From Defluviitaleaceae bacterium (lineage in GTDB: Bacteria > Bacillota > Clostridia > Lachnospirales > WQUN01): a stretch of DNA of 64,000 nt. The notes under the pieces were generated by a model. That model was given only the letters and a program-made list of their open reading frames with translations. It had not been told where the DNA came from and made no database searches. Below, in pieces: positions 38,345 to 46,960 of this stretch. Positions within the stretch are counted from its first letter, which is position 1, and each line of letters begins with the position of its first letter. Location: positions 59,218 through 123,217 of the forward strand of contig WQVF01000002.1 of assembly GCA_009781725.1 (NCBI GenBank). The letters are read 5' to 3'. A program made the position numbers and the translations under genes.

Positions 38345-38431
38345 GCTAGCATAAACATGGAACAAAATAGTGCCAGGTGCGTTGTTCCAAAATGAGACGT
38401 TCTTTGTGTTTTACATAAAGGGGGGATAAAC

Positions 38432-39151
38432 CTGTCGGTTTTATTTGAAATAAAAAATGTACGCAAGGTTTACCGTATGGGCGACGAGCATATCGTCGCC
38501 ATTGAGGATATAAGCCTTACCTTTGAACTTGGCAAAATCTATTGCCTTCTGGGGACCTCAGGCTCCGGTAAATCCACATTGCTTAACCTACTTGCCGGGC
38601 TTGAGAAGCCCACTGCTGGGTCTATTTTATTTAAAGGAAAGCCCCTGGAGGCCCTTAACGAGACCCAGCTTGCCCTATATCGTCAGCGATACGTAGGGTT
38701 TGTATTCCAGTCCTATAATCTACTTGCCACCCTGTCGGCACTCGAGAATGTCACCTTACCCCTGATTTTCCGCAAGGTACCCAAGCGTAAGCGTATCAAG
38801 GCGGCAAGGGCTATGCTTAAAGCCGTAGGGCTGGGTAACCGCCACAAGCATAAGCCGTCAGAGCTATCGGGAGGGCAGCAGCAGAGGGTAAGTATCGCAA
38901 GGGCATTTGTAAATGATCCACAAATAATTTTTGCAGACGAGCCCACAGGCAACCTAGACACCAGGACAACCATAGAAATGATGGACTTGATAACAGGAAT
39001 CGCTAGAGAACGCAACCAAACCTTAGTAATAGTAACCCACGACATGGAAATATCCCAATACGCGGACCAAGTAATAAGTATCCGGGACGGATTGGTGGAG
39101 AGTGTAATAGATAATGAAGAAATGAGGAGCGATACAAATGAAGAAGATTAG
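38432..39151 (+). CDS. MacB/LolD-type ABC transporter ATP-binding protein (CTG start)
   Basis: A 239-residue ATPase with Walker A GTSGSGKSTLL, signature LSGGQQQRVSIARA and Walker [13 protein letters not shown]; the last is typical of the MacB/LolD/FtsE class. The first in-frame ATG (38477) would remove the first beta strand, which is normal for the fold (VLFEIKNVRKVYRMGDE). The frame continues back to a CTG at 38432, 7 bases after AAAGGGGGG, and contains no ATG, GTG or TTG in between, so CTG is the likely start. It overlaps the CARDB gene by 14 bases. First gene of a three-gene system with a surface protein and an FtsX-type permease. Confidence 0.85.
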   Translation: MSVLFEIKNVRKVYRMGDEHIVAIEDISLTFELGKIYCLLGTSGSGKSTLLNLLAGLEKPTAGSILFKGKPLEALNETQLALYRQRYVGFVFQSYNLLATLSALENVTLPLIFRKVPKRKRIKAARAMLKAVGLGNRHKHKPSELSGGQQQRVSIARAFVNDPQIIFADEPTGNLDTRTTIEMMDLITGIARERNQTLVIVTHDMEISQYADQVISIRDGLVESVIDNEEMRSDTNEED

Positions 39152-41447
39152 AAAAATTGTTATAGCGATGCTACTTACGATAGCAATGCTGGTGCCGATG
39201 GCTGTGCCGGTGATGGCGAATCCGACATGGGATGATTTTTTTGAGCTACAAGGAATAATTGATGACCTGAGGCGGCAAAACCAAGAGCTCCGTGACCAAC
39301 TCCAGGACCTCCAAACCGGTCAGCGTGTACCATTGGTTCATGTCGTTACCCCTCAAAATATAGTCGTGGAACCCGGTGACGATGAGGAAGTTTCCGTTAC
39401 CATCCGCAACATAGGCAGCCACTCTGCCCACAACTTCTTAAGCACCGCTACCGTAAGCGCGGACGCACCCTTCATGGTGGAGTTCCTTAATAATACAAAC
39501 CGCCTCAGCACATTAAGTCAAAACTCTCAACGAAATATGATTATGCGTATAGTAGTGGATGCAAATGCGGAGCCGGGGGATACAGGAACAATAACCTTGA
39601 CGCACCGCTTCAATACTCATCTAGGTGCCCCCACCGACTCAACCGACACCATCCACGTCCGTATCGGCGGCGACGCCGGTGCCACAGGCCTTCGCCTTAC
39701 CAACATCCGCTCCTCCGAAACCAACCTAGGACAAAACCAAGAATTTAACGTAACCGCAACCTTAGAAAACACAGGTACAGCTCCCGCCAACAACGTACAA
39801 ATCTCCCTTGCCAACCTAGACACAGAATCTATTATTCTCACCAGCGACCTAGGTGATGCTGCATTTTCTGCCCTGGAGCCGGGGCAGTCCCGGCAGGTAA
39901 GCTTTACCTTCCGTACCGCCCGTGATATCTCTAGCGGATTTTACGCAATATATTTCCGATTAATATATGACCGTGTGGCGGAAAATCGGCCTCTTGTTCC
40001 CTTCTATGTAACGGTAGTAGCGGATTATGCTACTACAAGCCCTCATCTTGAGCTGCGGAATATTAGCGCACCTACCGCCCGGCTCAATGTAGGCCAAACC
40101 GGCAATATCACCTTTGAGCTTGCCAATACCGGGGATGCAATTGCCCATAATATCCGGGTATCCGCAACACCTCTGGGAGAAGGTGCCGCACCTTTGGTGC
40201 CCACCACTTCAAATGTGCAATCAGTGCAAAGCCTTGGAGTAGATGCATATCGTGCTTTTACATTTGGATTTATGCCCACTAACAGGGCCGAAACCCAAAG
40301 CTACGCTATTCAGCTCAGAGTTGAGTATGAAATCCGTGGTACGGGGGGCGAGCCCTCTCCATTTGTGCAATATGTAGGGCTAAATGTCTTCAATCCAGAG
40401 CCGGAAGAGGACGATGACGACGATGAGCCGGGACGCCGACAAATCCCTAGGATTATCGTCTATACCAACAGCACTTACCCACAAATTCCCCGCGCCGGTC
40501 AAAACTTTGACATGGAAATTACCTTTTTAAATACCTCCAATACCCGTGCAGTTAACAATATTCGTATTACCCTGGATGCGCCTCCTCCTGCAACAGGGGG
40601 ACAGCAAGGGAGTACCACCGGCGGAGATTCGGTATTTGTGCCTGTTGGTGGGAGTAATACATTGTTTGTATCCAATCTTGCCCCTGGCGAGAGTGTCACA
40701 AGAACCATAACAATGTTTACGGTTCCCGATGCATCCCCCCGGATTTATACCATGCAAGTCAATTTGGATTACCAGGATGAAGAATTTGACCACCACGAAG
40801 TTACTGAGTTGATAAGCGTCCCTGTAGCACAAGATTCCAGATTGGAAACCCGGCCTCCAGAAGTTGCGATAATGCCCTTTATGGATATGTTTGGCTTTGT
40901 GGATTTCGAATTTGACATTATCAACTCCGGCAGGGTTAACCTTAGGAACTTACGGGTGAGAGTAGACGGAAATTTTGATACAAGCCAAGCCAACGATTAT
41001 CTGGGTAACCTGCAACAGGGACGGGTGGTCAATTTTAGGGGGCGTATTTTCCCTTCCGAACCTGGTCTTCAAGAAGGTGCCATTGTTGTTTATGCCGAAG
41101 ACGATGCTGGGGAAATTGTAGAAATAGTCCATCCCTTTACCATTGATGTAATGGGCGGTGGTATGGGTGACGAATTTATGATGGGCGACGATGAATTCAT
41201 GTTTGGCGACGATGAAATGTTTTTTGAAGGCGGCGGCGACCGCTTTGACCGTTTCCCTGGTGGGCCAATGGATGAAATGGGAATGGATATGTATGGCGAA
41301 GAAGAAGGCGGTATATTCTCACGGATATGGGCATTTATGCGCAGGTCGGTATTCTGGGGCCCTGCTGCCGGTGTGATTGTTGCTGCTGGGGTTGCTGTGG
41401 TTGTTATATGGAATAAGAAGCGGTCTAAGTTGGATTTTGATGATTAG
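39138..41447 (+). CDS. Membrane-anchored surface protein with CARDB-like repeats
   Basis: A 769-residue extracytoplasmic protein anchored at its C-terminus. It has a signal peptide (residues 1-27, ending VMA), a short coiled coil (35-60, IIDDLRRQNQELRDQLQDLQ), then at least four beta-sandwich repeats with the CARDB pattern, for example VTIRNIGSHSAHNF, LENTGTAPANNVQI, LANTGDAIAHNIRV and DIINSGRVNLRNLRV. An acidic linker (EPEEDDDDDEP) lies near 425-435, an unusual Met/Asp/Gly-rich stretch at about 675-730, and a membrane helix near 738-758 with a basic stop-transfer. It lies between the ATPase and the permease genes and is probably an accessory subunit of that ABC system; its ligand is unknown. 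Confidence 0.75.
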   Translation: MKKIRKIVIAMLLTIAMLVPMAVPVMANPTWDDFFELQGIIDDLRRQNQELRDQLQDLQTGQRVPLVHVVTPQNIVVEPGDDEEVSVTIRNIGSHSAHNFLSTATVSADAPFMVEFLNNTNRLSTLSQNSQRNMIMRIVVDANAEPGDTGTITLTHRFNTHLGAPTDSTDTIHVRIGGDAGATGLRLTNIRSSETNLGQNQEFNVTATLENTGTAPANNVQISLANLDTESIILTSDLGDAAFSALEPGQSRQVSFTFRTARDISSGFYAIYFRLIYDRVAENRPLVPFYVTVVADYATTSPHLELRNISAPTARLNVGQTGNITFELANTGDAIAHNIRVSATPLGEGAAPLVPTTSNVQSVQSLGVDAYRAFTFGFMPTNRAETQSYAIQLRVEYEIRGTGGEPSPFVQYVGLNVFNPEPEEDDDDDEPGRRQIPRIIVYTNSTYPQIPRAGQNFDMEITFLNTSNTRAVNNIRITLDAPPPATGGQQGSTTGGDSVFVPVGGSNTLFVSNLAPGESVTRTITMFTVPDASPRIYTMQVNLDYQDEEFDHHEVTELISVPVAQDSRLETRPPEVAIMPFMDMFGFVDFEFDIINSGRVNLRNLRVRVDGNFDTSQANDYLGNLQQGRVVNFRGRIFPSEPGLQEGAIVVYAEDDAGEIVEIVHPFTIDVMGGGMGDEFMMGDDEFMFGDDEMFFEGGGDRFDRFPGGPMDEMGMDMYGEEEGGIFSRIWAFMRRSVFWGPAAGVIVAAGVAVVVIWNKKRSKLDFDD

Positions 41448-41461
41448 GTCATTCAAGGAAT

Positions 41462-41490
41462 GCATGGGGGCGGCTGCGCCGCCCCCATGC
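41462..41490 (+). other. Perfect hairpin inside the ABC operon
   Basis: Arms GCATGGGGGCGGC and GCCGCCCCCATGC with a TGC loop lie between the CARDB gene and the permease gene. With no T-run it is not a terminator. It could stabilise the upstream mRNA or tune the ratio of subunits. Confidence 0.6.
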
Positions 41491-41522
41491 GAAGGACTTC
41501 ATCCTAAACCGGAGGTGGTAAT

Positions 41523-43007
41523 TTGAGCGGTTTTGATCTTTTTGGTTTATGCGTCCGCAGTCTTATCAAGCGCAAACTGCGCACATTTCTTACCCTCCTT
41601 GGGGTAATCATCGGTACAGCTTCAATTATTTTAATGATGTCACTAGGGCTTGCCACAGAAGCTCAGTTTGCCGAAATGATGGATGAAATGGATGCGGATA
41701 TGACCGTTATAACAGTGCAAACTGCCAGATGGGGCAGACCAACTCCCGGGGGAGGATGGGAAGTACCGGATCATTTCCCTGAGCTTAATGATTTTGCCAT
41801 ACAATCAATTGAGGAGATTCCAGGAGTTATTGTTGCCTCACCCATTGTCCAAGGGGGATTTTACATGCGCAGCGGACCATATGCTGCTTGGGTTTCTTGG
41901 GATGTGCTGGGGATACGTCCAGAGGCTCTTGCCCTTATGGGGTACGAGCTGTCTTATGGCCGTTTCATGGAAGAGGGTGACGAGTTTGCCGTTGTGTTTG
42001 GCTCTTTATCGGAGCTTCATTTCTTTCTCCCTGGTAGTGATGAAGTTAGGTCCTGGAATCTTTGGGAATTTGACCTTGACAATTATATACCCTTGGTAGA
42101 TGTTTTAAACGACCCGATACAAATGTCTTATGACCAGCGTATCGCACCTCCTCCCTGGAGAATGTTTGGCATGATGGACGACGACGATGACGATGATTTC
42201 TTTGAAGACATTGATGATTTTTTCAGGCCCATTACTACCTTTGAGTTAGATATTGTAGGTGTACGTGAGTCATCTGGCAGCATGTGGGACGATATGCGTA
42301 TTTATATGGATATTGCTGTTTTGCAAGAGCTTACATGGTTGCGGGAGGAAGCGCAGCGGGATCAATGGCAGGAGCATGGCTTTTTTTCGCCCATACGGGA
42401 GGAAAGACAGACAGAGTCCTTTGACAATGCCTTTGTGCGCGTATCTAGCATCGATGATACTCATCGTGTGGCTGAAATAATCGAAGAAATGGGATTTTTG
42501 ACCCATTATCCTGGCGAGTTTATTGATATACAGCGGCGTCAACAGCAAAATCTTAGGACTCTCCTTATCGCAATTGCGGCTATAAGCTTACTTGTTGCCA
42601 CAATAAATATTGCCAATACCATGATAACCTCTGTAACCGAGCGCACAAAGGAAATCGGTGTAATGAAGGTAATCGGTGCCTCTATCAAAGATGTACGCAG
42701 ATTATTTTTGCTTGAGGCTGTTATGATTGGGGTAATCGGTGGTATTTTTGGTGCTGGGATTAGCCTAATCGGCTCCTATGTAATGAATAATTTTGATATA
42801 CCCTTCCTAGAGGGTTTAGGCCCGCCGGATATGAGTGGATGGTGGGGTATGCCCGCAATGGCAGAGGATCCGGTTGTGTCCTTGATTACCCCCTGGCTGC
42901 TGTTACTTGCCTTGGGGGTTGCGGCAGGGGTTGGCCTTATTGCGGGATACTTCCCGGCGCGGCGTGCTACCAAGCTTAGCGCACTTGCGGCTATCCGGGC
43001 GGATTGA
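41523..43007 (+). CDS. FtsX/MacB-type ABC transporter permease
   Basis: A 494-residue permease of the MacB class: helix one at about 20-40 with the preceding LIKRKLRTFLTLLGVIIGTAS motif, a large extracytoplasmic domain (about 45-345) with a remarkable acidic run (MMDDDDDDDFFEDIDDFF near 220), then three helices at about 345-490 (ISLLVATINIANTMITSVTERTKEIGVMK loop included). It starts at TTG 41523, following GGAGGTGG. With the MacB-type ATPase and the CARDB protein upstream it forms one operon. Such mechanotransmission systems act on extracytoplasmic proteins or lipids rather than moving solutes through the membrane. Confidence 0.85.
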   Translation: MSGFDLFGLCVRSLIKRKLRTFLTLLGVIIGTASIILMMSLGLATEAQFAEMMDEMDADMTVITVQTARWGRPTPGGGWEVPDHFPELNDFAIQSIEEIPGVIVASPIVQGGFYMRSGPYAAWVSWDVLGIRPEALALMGYELSYGRFMEEGDEFAVVFGSLSELHFFLPGSDEVRSWNLWEFDLDNYIPLVDVLNDPIQMSYDQRIAPPPWRMFGMMDDDDDDDFFEDIDDFFRPITTFELDIVGVRESSGSMWDDMRIYMDIAVLQELTWLREEAQRDQWQEHGFFSPIREERQTESFDNAFVRVSSIDDTHRVAEIIEEMGFLTHYPGEFIDIQRRQQQNLRTLLIAIAAISLLVATINIANTMITSVTERTKEIGVMKVIGASIKDVRRLFLLEAVMIGVIGGIFGAGISLIGSYVMNNFDIPFLEGLGPPDMSGWWGMPAMAEDPVVSLITPWLLLLALGVAAGVGLIAGYFPARRATKLSALAAIRAD

Positions 43008-43013
43008 TTTTTT

Positions 43014-43136
43014 ACCACGAAAGACATAAAAAAGCGGCTTCGCCGCCTTGAAGCTTGCTTCAGACCGGCGCAGCCGCTTTTTTATGCAATTTCCTAGTAT
43101 ACAAAAAAACACGAAATTTACGTGTCTTTCGTGGTT
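43014..43136. terminator. Terminator hairpin inside a wider inverted repeat
   Basis: The core stem ATAAAAAAGCGGCT / AGCCGCTTTTTTAT (43026-43085) is a strong terminator for the permease operon and, on the other strand, for the convergent mannosyltransferase. It is itself flanked by CCACGAAAGACA (43016-43027) and its complement TGTCTTTCGTGG (about 43122-43133), so the whole segment may be a small inserted element. Confidence 0.7.
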
Positions 43137-43143
43137 TTGTTTT

Positions 43144-44451
43144 TTACATTACATATCCACCCTGCATATACATCCTCAGTATAGGCAGCAGCAGCGCAAT
43201 AAATATCAACACAACTATAACCCCTCGCTTGAGGGGTTTTTGCCTTACATAATCAGCAAGGAAAATAAAGCTCGGCACCAATGCGGCCGCATACCGCCCT
43301 CCACTTAGGAGCCATACCATAGAAAAAGAGACAAAGGTATATCCCAGCGCATATACAATATATGCTGACTTATGACGCCGGATAAACCCATATGCAATCA
43401 TCCATATAGTAAAGCCAAAACCCAGTACATTGGGCATATTGATAAACAGCATGGAGTTATACCGTATGCCAACAACCCTTGTGATAGGCATACTAGCCAC
43501 CTGTCCCCGCATAGCCTCTCCAAAGTATTGGAATCCGTTGTGCCAGTTATAGCTTTGGTAATATAAAAACCGCAGAGGGTCCCCGGTAATATGCCAGTTG
43601 ATAAACAGATAAACAACTATTCCTGTAAACATCATTAGGACGCAAAGGGCAATTAGACCAAAGAGACCAAAAAACCGCTTCCAGTTGCCTTTTTTCATAT
43701 AGGTGAAGATATTGTAATGCATGGCAAACTCCACTGCGGCAGCAGCAATCAAGATTACCCCTACCATACGGGTAGCAGTGGCCATTGCCCCAGCAATCCC
43801 CACCATCAACCATTTATGCCGCCGAATATAATAAAGCGTCGCGGCGGTTGTAAGCATAAATAAGCTCTCTGTATGGGGCGCGCCAAAGAAAAATGAAGTG
43901 GGGAAAATCGAAATAAGCACCACGGCCCACCAGGCAGTGCGCTTACAAAAATCCAACCGCACCAAGTGATAAACATAACAAAGCCCCGCAAGGAAGCTTG
44001 CAAAGGAAACGAAATAAGCGGAAATAAGTACATCACGTACAGCAAAATTTACAAGTCTGATAATATAAGGATATAGGGGGAAAAATACTACCAGAAGAGG
44101 ATGTCCCCGTTCTGTCCATGTATATCCATAGGTAGCAAGCCTAATATAATGATGTGCATCCCATCGATTGAAGTTGTAAAAGATATCCCCGATAGAGCCG
44201 GAAAAGCCCTCGGGATGCATAAAGAAAAAACCCAAGGCAAGGAAAACAAGTCGCACACCTAGGCCGAAGAGAATTATTTTAACATTGACATGAATGCCTT
44301 TTCGATAGCCGACTACGCGCCCCTTGATGAGGGGCGCTTCTTTTTCGGAGAGCAAGGCCGCGATGTGATTTTTAAATGCAGGGAGCGGAAGTGGTATAAA
44401 TGCCGGTAGAATTTTGGTAATCCCCAAAGAGGCCAAGATTATCCGCACCAA
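43144..44451 (-). CDS. PIG-V-like mannosyltransferase (GT-C membrane glycosyltransferase)
   Basis: A polytopic membrane protein of at least 435 residues with about ten to eleven helices. RWDAHHYIRLATYGYTW (about 94-110), FFPLYPYIIR and FPTSFFFGAPHTESLF match the PIG-V/GPI-mannosyltransferase-like family, which uses polyprenol-phosphate sugars as donors. The start is uncertain: TTG at 44451 is the first usual start codon, but the frame stays open and strongly hydrophobic up to 44541, with AAGGAGG at about 44530-44536. The protein may begin at a non-standard ATC or ATT near 44510-44520 and have one more helix. The GT2 enzyme at 45836 could supply its donor. Confidence 0.75.
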   Translation of the reverse strand: MVRIILASLGITKILPAFIPLPLPAFKNHIAALLSEKEAPLIKGRVVGYRKGIHVNVKIILFGLGVRLVFLALGFFFMHPEGFSGSIGDIFYNFNRWDAHHYIRLATYGYTWTERGHPLLVVFFPLYPYIIRLVNFAVRDVLISAYFVSFASFLAGLCYVYHLVRLDFCKRTAWWAVVLISIFPTSFFFGAPHTESLFMLTTAATLYYIRRHKWLMVGIAGAMATATRMVGVILIAAAAVEFAMHYNIFTYMKKGNWKRFFGLFGLIALCVLMMFTGIVVYLFINWHITGDPLRFLYYQSYNWHNGFQYFGEAMRGQVASMPITRVVGIRYNSMLFINMPNVLGFGFTIWMIAYGFIRRHKSAYIVYALGYTFVSFSMVWLLSGGRYAAALVPSFIFLADYVRQKPLKRGVIVVLIFIALLLPILRMYMQGGYVM

Positions 44452-44539
44452 AACCAGCCAAGCTACCCCCCAGAAAATAACGGAGGATGCGATAGAAAAT
44501 GTACGAGCAATGAAATAGATAAAATCATCCTCCTTGTCA

Positions 44540-44682
44540 CCTTATTATAGGCATTATCGCCTTTGGCCCTATCATCAAAACCGGATTTTGTATTTGGCTA
44601 TGCCAAAACAGTAGGTTTATAAGCCCCCTTCAGTGGAAGGGGGAAAGATGCCGTAGGCACCCCCTTCTAAAGAATGGGGCTT
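44540..44682. repeat. AGCCCCCTTC repeat copy 2 plus a duplicated leader-like segment
   Basis: 44622-44681 is the second copy of the AGCCCCCTTC palindrome (the other end reads AGCCCCATTCTTTAGAAGGG). The next part, 44540-44621, read on the minus strand, closely matches 51403-51495 on the plus strand: both contain ACTGTTTTTGGCATAGC-like sequence and GGTTTTGATGAT followed by CAAAGGC. In each place the segment leads straight into a ribosome binding site, here for the PIG-V-like gene and there for the AbrB gene. Confidence 0.65.
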
Positions 44683-44729
44683 TATGAATCATATTACAAT
44701 ATGCCCTCTCAGTGTCAAGGCATGAAGTC

Positions 44730-45728
44730 TTAATCTTTTATTACAAAACCCTCCGGTAATTCAACATTACTGGCGTCTATCATCCCTTTGAGCTGCTCAT
44801 GGTTACGCACAGCGGTTATGGGTATTGCATCAAAAGGCAGATTGAAAAAATAGGCCAATGATAATTGATGGATATCGGTATTTAGCTCCACCGAGACGCG
44901 TACTAATTTTTTGTAAATAGCTAAGTTTCGTAGAGTAAGATAATCAAGATTTACTCTTTGTGATAGTCGCTGCTTTTCCTGTGAAGATATGCCGCATTCA
45001 TTATCAATTTGAGGATTCATCTGATGGATTTTATGAAAAAAGCCAGCAGCAGTAGCGGAATAGGGTATCGCAGGTATACGGGTTTTTATGTGCCAGTCAT
45101 AGAACGTACTGTCGTTTTGTACCATAGTCGGATCTCCATGCCTTGGCGTAGCCGGGTCTGGGGCTGCAAGTGCCCACTGATTTTGCACACCGGAAAATCC
45201 TTGCAGGTTGTTTTTCTGACAATAGTCCAGTGCAGTCTCCATGCGATGTAGCCTAAAATTGGATGCGCCGTAATATCGAATCGCTCCTGCGGCGATAAAA
45301 TCTTCCATTATATCGATAATCTCTTCGATGGGAATATTTTCGTCATCTCTATGAAGCCAATAAAAATCGATAACATCCAGCCCCAGCGCCTGCCTGCTTT
45401 CAGCCAAATCTTGAGTGATTGCGTCGATGCTTACTCGTGGGGTGATTGTCTCCAATAGAGGATGTGCCCCCTTTGTTGCAACCACCATGGTCTTGTATGC
45501 ATTTCGAGTTTTCAGCCATCTGCCTATAAGGATTTCGCTGCCATTATTCCCGCCGGGGTTCCACTTGCCATATACATTGGCGGTATCAATAAAATTACCC
45601 CCTGCTTCCGCAAATGAATCCAAAATCGCGAAGGTCTGAGCTTCATCTAATCCAGAACCAAAATTACCTGCTCCAAGGCAGATATTCGATACATGCAAGT
45701 CTGTGTTGTGCAGCATAATTTTTTTCAT
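44730..45728 (-). CDS. Aldo/keto reductase
   Basis: A 332-residue NADPH-dependent oxidoreductase with the AKR TIM-barrel. The tetrad is visible: Asp and Tyr in DTANVYGKWN (about 48-57), Lys in VATKGAHP (about 84) and His in FYWLHRDDEN (about 127). NICLGAGNFGSGLDE at the start and YSATAAGFF near 220 fit the family. The substrate is unknown; many such proteins reduce sugar-derived or methylglyoxal-type aldehydes. It is monocistronic, divergent from the GT2 gene. Confidence 0.87.
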   Translation of the reverse strand: MKKIMLHNTDLHVSNICLGAGNFGSGLDEAQTFAILDSFAEAGGNFIDTANVYGKWNPGGNNGSEILIGRWLKTRNAYKTMVVATKGAHPLLETITPRVSIDAITQDLAESRQALGLDVIDFYWLHRDDENIPIEEIIDIMEDFIAAGAIRYYGASNFRLHRMETALDYCQKNNLQGFSGVQNQWALAAPDPATPRHGDPTMVQNDSTFYDWHIKTRIPAIPYSATAAGFFHKIHQMNPQIDNECGISSQEKQRLSQRVNLDYLTLRNLAIYKKLVRVSVELNTDIHQLSLAYFFNLPFDAIPITAVRNHEQLKGMIDASNVELPEGFVIKD

Positions 45729-45780
45729 TCTCTATCCGTCCTTTTTTCGTATTGTTCTGATTATAGCAAAATGATAAAAT

Positions 45781-45800
45781 ATAGCGAATTAATTCACTAT
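45781..45800. repeat. Short ATAGCGAATT palindrome
   Basis: ATAGCGAATT is followed directly by AATTCACTAT, an inverted repeat with one mismatch, between the divergent aldo/keto reductase and GT2 genes. The same terminal sequence bounds the palindromes near 34265 and 60553. It may be a remnant of such an element or an operator. Confidence 0.45.
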
Positions 45801-45835
45801 GGAACAAGAAAAGCCTATAAAGACAGGTGAATCCA

Positions 45836-46783
45836 ATGAGCAACCCAATCATCAGTATAATAGTCCCCTGCTATAACGAAGAAGAGGCTTTGCCTCTGTT
45901 TAAAGCTGAAATCACGACGGTAGCAGCAACTATTCCCCAGGTCTCCTTTGAATATATCTTTGTTGATGACGGCTCAAAGGATGGTACATTGGCGGTTCTT
46001 CGTCAATTTTCGGAAGAAAATCCCCAATTCAAATATCTTTCCTTCTCACGTAACTTTGGAAAAGAGGCTGCCTTACTTGCTGGGTTGGAGGCCTCCACTG
46101 GGGATTACGTGGCCGTAATGGATGCCGACCTTCAAGACCCCCCTTCTCTCCTTCCCGAAATGTATAACGCAATCATAAACGAGGGTTATGATTGTGTAGC
46201 AACTCGCAGGGTTACTCGTAAAGGCGAACCTCCCATTCGTTCGTTTTTCGCTAATCGGTTCTATAAATTCATTAATCGTATATCAGATACTAAAATGGTA
46301 GATGGTGCCCGGGACTTTCGGCTTATGACCCGGCAGATGGTAGATGGGATTCTCACGCTAACCGAGTATAATCGTTTTACAAAGGGGTTGTTTTCCTGGG
46401 TTGGCTTTAATACCAAGTGGCTGGAGTTCGAAAGCCTGCCACGAGTGGCTGGTACAACCAAGTGGAGTTTTTGGTCGTTGCTTTTATATTCCATGGATGG
46501 AATCGCGGCATTCTCTGTAAAGCCTTTGGCCTTGGCATCCATTATGGGGGTGCTGTTTTGCTTGGTGGCTTTTTTTAGTATTTTGTTTATTATTTTGCGG
46601 TGGATAATACTTGGAGACCCAGTGGCGGGGTGGGCATCAACTGTAACCATTGTACTGTTCGTTGGTGGGATACAGCTTTTATGTACGGGGATAATGGGAA
46701 TGTATCTTTCTAAGACATACCTCGAGGTAAAAGGGCGGCCTGTTTATATAGTGAAGGAAAAATCGAAAGATATAGTGAATTAA
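45836..46783 (+). CDS. Polyprenol-phosphate glycosyltransferase (GT2, GtrB/DPM1-like)
   Basis: A 315-residue membrane enzyme that transfers a sugar from a nucleotide donor to polyprenyl phosphate on the inner face. The GT-A domain has ISIIVPCYNEEEAL (4-17), FVDDGSKDGT (about 42) and the metal-binding MDADLQDPPSLLPEM (about 95), with DGARDFRLM further on. Two C-terminal membrane helices (about 235-260 and 265-290) are the GtrB/CsbB arrangement. The start at ATG 45836 follows AGGTG; a GTG at 45827 is less likely. A terminator follows the stop. It may feed the PIG-V-like GT-C enzyme encoded nearby. Confidence 0.88.
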   Translation: MSNPIISIIVPCYNEEEALPLFKAEITTVAATIPQVSFEYIFVDDGSKDGTLAVLRQFSEENPQFKYLSFSRNFGKEAALLAGLEASTGDYVAVMDADLQDPPSLLPEMYNAIINEGYDCVATRRVTRKGEPPIRSFFANRFYKFINRISDTKMVDGARDFRLMTRQMVDGILTLTEYNRFTKGLFSWVGFNTKWLEFESLPRVAGTTKWSFWSLLLYSMDGIAAFSVKPLALASIMGVLFCLVAFFSILFIILRWIILGDPVAGWASTVTIVLFVGGIQLLCTGIMGMYLSKTYLEVKGRPVYIVKEKSKDIVN

Positions 46784-46793
46784 TGCGAAAACC

Positions 46794-46820
46794 AATCCCC
46801 GTTGCCTGCGGGGATTTTTT
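46794..46820 (+). terminator. Rho-independent terminator after the GT2 gene
   Basis: AATCCCCG and CGGGGATT close a short loop and are followed by a run of T. It ends the glycosyltransferase transcript 10 bases after its stop codon. Confidence 0.88.
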
Positions 46821-46889
46821 AATGCATAATATCGCTGCTATGCAATACTTTCTTAATACAACTGTAACCAAAATGATTAATCATTCATC

Positions 46890-46918
46890 TTGTGCAAATT
46901 AATCAATTTACATATAAT
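46890..46918 (+). promoter_or_regulatory. Promoter of the Phd/PIN pair
   Basis: TTGTGC at 46890-46895 and TATAAT at 46913-46918 lie 17 bases apart, 40 bases before the antitoxin gene. The palindrome TGATTAATCA (46874-46883) just upstream and an ATTAATCAAT between the boxes could be sites for antitoxin autorepression. Confidence 0.6.
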
Positions 46919-46960
46919 CACTCGCGTACCGCATAATACATACTTAAGGAGTGAACACCA

